Shown here piece after piece: positions 61,302 to 64,000 of a stretch of 64,000 nucleotides of DNA. The stretch spans positions 3,286,001 through 3,350,000 of the forward strand of contig NZ_LT593974.1 of NCBI RefSeq assembly GCF_900086985.1, given 5' to 3'. This DNA is from Halomonas sp. HL-93. GTDB lineage: Bacteria > Pseudomonadota > Gammaproteobacteria > Pseudomonadales > Halomonadaceae. The notes beneath the pieces were generated by a model. The model did not search any database and had not been told where the DNA came from. It saw nothing but the letters and a program-made list of their open reading frames with translations. The position numbers were made by a program, and so were the translations under genes. Every line of letters starts with the position of its first letter. Positions within the stretch are counted from its first letter, which is position 1.

Positions 61302-64000
61302 TTACTTATAGCGCAACTGGACGCCCACCTGACCTTGCACATCGCGCAGGGTCAGCAGTAAATCGTCGCTGGGCGCGACTTTCCATTCATCCGCCAGCTC
61401 CAGCCAGCCCACGGCGTCGGGGTGTCGATACTGCAAGCGAACGGGCAGCCCCGCCTCGTCGCGATAGGGCGAAAGACTGGTACGTAAACTCTCGACTAAC
61501 CGGCCATTGAGTTGCTGTGCATCCAACGCAAGCTCAACCGCTTGGCCAAACCGCATACGCGCCGCCACCATGGGCGTGACGTCCTTGCCACGCAGCTTAA
61601 GCCCGCCGGAAAAATCATCGTTGGAGACCTCGCCTTCGACAATCACGACTTCATCGGCGGCGATTTGTCCGCGCAGCTTTTCAAACATCTCGCCAAACAG
61701 CGAGGCCTCAATGCGCCCGGTGCGGTCATCCAGGGTAATGAACGCCATGGTATCGCCGCGCTTGGATTTCATGGTGCGCATGGCCACCACCAAACCGGCG
61801 ATCCGCTGGGGTTCCCGGGAAGCTTTTAAATCGCTGATCCGCGTCGACACGAAGCGTTTTAATTCGCGCTCATACTCGTCAATCGGGTGGCCCGTCAGGT
61901 AGAGGCCCAGGGTATCTTTCTCTCCGGATAGCCGTTCGCGGTCGGTCCATTCGCGGGCGTGGCGATACTCAGCGTATACGTCAACGGCCTCTTCGTCGGC
62001 GGTAAATGCCTCGCCGAACATATCCAGCATGCCCAGGTTCTGGTTGGCATGATTCTGCGCGGCGGCCTTGAGGGCATCTTCCATAGCGGCGGCAAGCACA
62101 GCGCGGTTCGGGCCCAGATTATCTAGCGCGCCGGAGCGAATCAGTGCTTCCAGCGTGCGCTTGTTCATACGTTTAGCATCAATACGCTTGCAGAAATCGA
62201 AAATATCGCTGAACGCGCCACCCTCTTCGCGGGCTCCAACAATCGCGCCAATGGGGCCTTCACCCACGCCACGGATCGCGCCCAGGCCGTATACAACACG
62301 GCCCTGGGTATCAACGGTGAACTTGTAGCCACCGACGTTGACGTCCGGCGGGGTCACTGTCAGCTTGAGGTGTCGGCACTCCTCGATCAGCGGCACAACT
62401 TTATCCAGGTTATCCATTTCCGTGGACATGACGGCGGCCATGAAAGGCCCTGGATAGTGCGCCTTGAGCCAGGCGGTTTGGTAAGATACCAGGGCGTAGG
62501 CGGCGGAGTGCGACTTGTTAAAACCGTAACCGGCAAACTTTTCCACCAGATCAAAGATATTGCCGGCGAGGTCTTTATCGATGCCATTGGCCGCACAACC
62601 TTCCATAAAACCAGCGCGCTGCTTGGCCATTTCCTCAGGCTTTTTCTTACCCATCGCACGGCGCAGCATATCCGCTTGGCCTAGCGTATAACCCGCCATC
62701 ACCTGAGCAATCTGCATGACCTGCTCTTGGTACAAGATAATGCCGTAGGTGGGCGCCAGCACGGGTTTTAACAACTCGTGTTGGTAATCCGGGTGTGGAT
62801 AAGACACCTCCGCACGGCCGTGCTTACGGTTGATAAAGTCATCCACCATGCCCGACTGTAGCGGGCCGGGGCGAAACAGCGCCACCAGGGCGATCATATC
62901 GTCGAGGGAGTCAGGCAGCAGCCGCTTGATCAGCTCCTTCATGCCACGAGACTCCAACTGGAACACCGCGGTGGTCTCGGCGCGCTTGAGCATCTCGAAT
63001 GTTTTGCCGTCGTCCAAGGGAATCGCGTCGATGTTAAGCGGCCCCTGGTCGTTGACCTTACGCACCTTATCGACCATCTCCAGCGCCCAGTCGATAATCG
63101 TCAGCGTGCGCAGCCCCAGGAAGTCGAACTTCACCAGCCCGGCGTCTTCAATATCGTTTTTATCGAACTGCACCATTAAGCCGGAGCCGTCTTCATCGCA
63201 GAGCAGTGGCGAGAAGTCTGTGAGCTTGGTCGGCGCGATCACCACGCCACCGGCGTGCTTGCCGGTACCGCGGGTAGTGCCCTCTAGCTTGAGGGCCATT
63301 TCCCAGATTTCTTCGGCCTCTTCGTCGCTGTCGATAAACTCTTTCAGCGCCGCTTCCTGCTCAATGGCCTTATCGAGCGTCATGCCCACTTCGAAGGGGA
63401 TCAACTTAGAGAGCTTGTCGCCCAGCGAATAGGGCTTGCCCTGGGCACGAGCGACGTCGCGCACTACCGCCTTGGCGGCCATAGTGCCGAAGGTGACGAT
63501 TTGCGACACCGCATCACGCCCGTAGCGGTCGGCCACGTACTCAATCACCTTGTCACGCTTTTCCATACAAAAATCGACGTCAAAGTCGGGCATGGAAACA
63601 CGCTCGGGATTAAGAAAGCGCTCAAACAGCAGGTCGTAGCCAATCGGATCAAGGTCGGTGATTTTCTGCGCGTAGGCCACCAGCGAGCCGGCACCGGAGC
63701 CACGCCCAGGGCCAACCGGCACATTGTTATCCTTGGCCCACTGGATAAAGTCCATCACGATCAGGAAGTAGCCGGGAAAGCCCATCTGAATAATGATGTT
63801 CAGCTCGAAATCGAGCCGCTCGCGGTAGCGCTGATCAATCGCCTGGTATTCGTCGCCGTCCCGTGGGTAACGTTCGTCGGGAAATAGAAAATTCAATCGA
63901 TCCGTCAGGCCATCGTGAGACACCTTGCGGAAAAATTCATCCTGGGTCATGCCTTCGGGGATTTCGAACTCAGGCAGGAATATCTCGCCCAGGCGCACAT
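61302..64000 (-). CDS. dnaE: DNA polymerase III alpha subunit, C-terminal part
   Basis: The frame runs off the right edge; about 899 residues of an expected ~1160 are visible. The catalytic motif [15 protein letters not shown] holds the two metal-binding aspartates. The [15 protein letters not shown] and [11 protein letters not shown] blocks, [20 protein letters not shown], the helix-hairpin-helix and OB domain ([26 protein letters not shown]), and the tau-binding tail complete it. The N-terminal PHP domain is outside the window. Highly conserved replicase; no oddities in the visible part. Confidence 0.97.
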   Translation of the reverse strand, partial: VRLGEIFLPEFEIPEGMTQDEFFRKVSHDGLTDRLNFLFPDERYPRDGDEYQAIDQRYRERLDFELNIIIQMGFPGYFLIVMDFIQWAKDNNVPVGPGRGSGAGSLVAYAQKITDLDPIGYDLLFERFLNPERVSMPDFDVDFCMEKRDKVIEYVADRYGRDAVSQIVTFGTMAAKAVVRDVARAQGKPYSLGDKLSKLIPFEVGMTLDKAIEQEAALKEFIDSDEEAEEIWEMALKLEGTTRGTGKHAGGVVIAPTKLTDFSPLLCDEDGSGLMVQFDKNDIEDAGLVKFDFLGLRTLTIIDWALEMVDKVRKVNDQGPLNIDAIPLDDGKTFEMLKRAETTAVFQLESRGMKELIKRLLPDSLDDMIALVALFRPGPLQSGMVDDFINRKHGRAEVSYPHPDYQHELLKPVLAPTYGIILYQEQVMQIAQVMAGYTLGQADMLRRAMGKKKPEEMAKQRAGFMEGCAANGIDKDLAGNIFDLVEKFAGYGFNKSHSAAYALVSYQTAWLKAHYPGPFMAAVMSTEMDNLDKVVPLIEECRHLKLTVTPPDVNVGGYKFTVDTQGRVVYGLGAIRGVGEGPIGAIVGAREEGGAFSDIFDFCKRIDAKRMNKRTLEALIRSGALDNLGPNRAVLAAAMEDALKAAAQNHANQNLGMLDMFGEAFTADEEAVDVYAEYRHAREWTDRERLSGEKDTLGLYLTGHPIDEYERELKRFVSTRISDLKASREPQRIAGLVVAMRTMKSKRGDTMAFITLDDRTGRIEASLFGEMFEKLRGQIAADEVVIVEGEVSNDDFSGGLKLRGKDVTPMVAARMRFGQAVELALDAQQLNGRLVESLRTSLSPYRDEAGLPVRLQYRHPDAVGWLELADEWKVAPSDDLLLTLRDVQGQVGVQLRYK

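Overview
The window looks like chromosomal DNA of a gammaproteobacterium, most likely a Halomonas-type (Halomonadaceae) organism. This is inferred from gene content and order: lptG-lptF / pepA-ilvE-holC / valS, fre-ubiD-rho / ppx, and tilS-accA-dnaE, plus acidic, G/C-rich coding sequence and a palindromic intergenic element of the kind expected in such genomes. No rRNA, tRNA, CRISPR array, transposase or integrase was found.

Layout. 1-2.1 kb: the 5' part of a CHASE2 sensor gene and a divergent AraC-type regulator. 2.1-8.1 kb: an accessory cassette, visibly richer in A/T than the housekeeping blocks. It holds an unknown protein coupled to a LysR regulator, a translationally coupled pair (nucleoside-phosphorylase fold plus a propeller-like protein), and a divergent pair of unknown proteins (419 and 124 aa) closed by a strong terminator. 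The cassette lies between two related copies of a ~46-bp leader element. 8.2-21.4 kb: a two-partner secretion locus with two giant tandem paralogous exoproteins (1785 and 2034 aa) and one outer-membrane TpsB transporter. 21.5-28.9 kb: metabolic and stress genes (persulfide-dioxygenase-like enzyme, tcdA, truC, sodC, bfr, bfd) and the LPS export permeases lptG/lptF. 29-37.4 kb: pepA, ilvE, holC, a Spy-like protein, an MFS transporter and valS. 37.5-48 kb: a dioxygenase, then a tightly packed run of an APH-fold kinase, a YnjBCD-type ABC importer, two small glycosyl/nucleotidyl transferases of the 'selenodomain-associated' families, a TVP38-flavoprotein fusion and an NDH-2-like flavoprotein. 48-52 kb: small lipoproteins, glyoxalase I and membrane proteins. 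51.6-53.3 kb: a three-way palindromic element, then a class I DAHP synthase preceded by a leader peptide rich in Phe/Tyr/Trp codons and a terminator-like hairpin, i.e. a probable attenuator. 53.4-64 kb: fre, ubiD, rho, ppx, tilS, accA and the C-terminal three quarters of dnaE.

The parts most likely to hide undescribed biology are the 2.1-8.1 kb cassette, the 38.8-48.0 kb transporter/transferase/flavoprotein operon, the leader element shared by three transcription units, and the attenuator of the DAHP synthase. Functions given for these are inferences from folds, motifs and gene order; no database search was possible.
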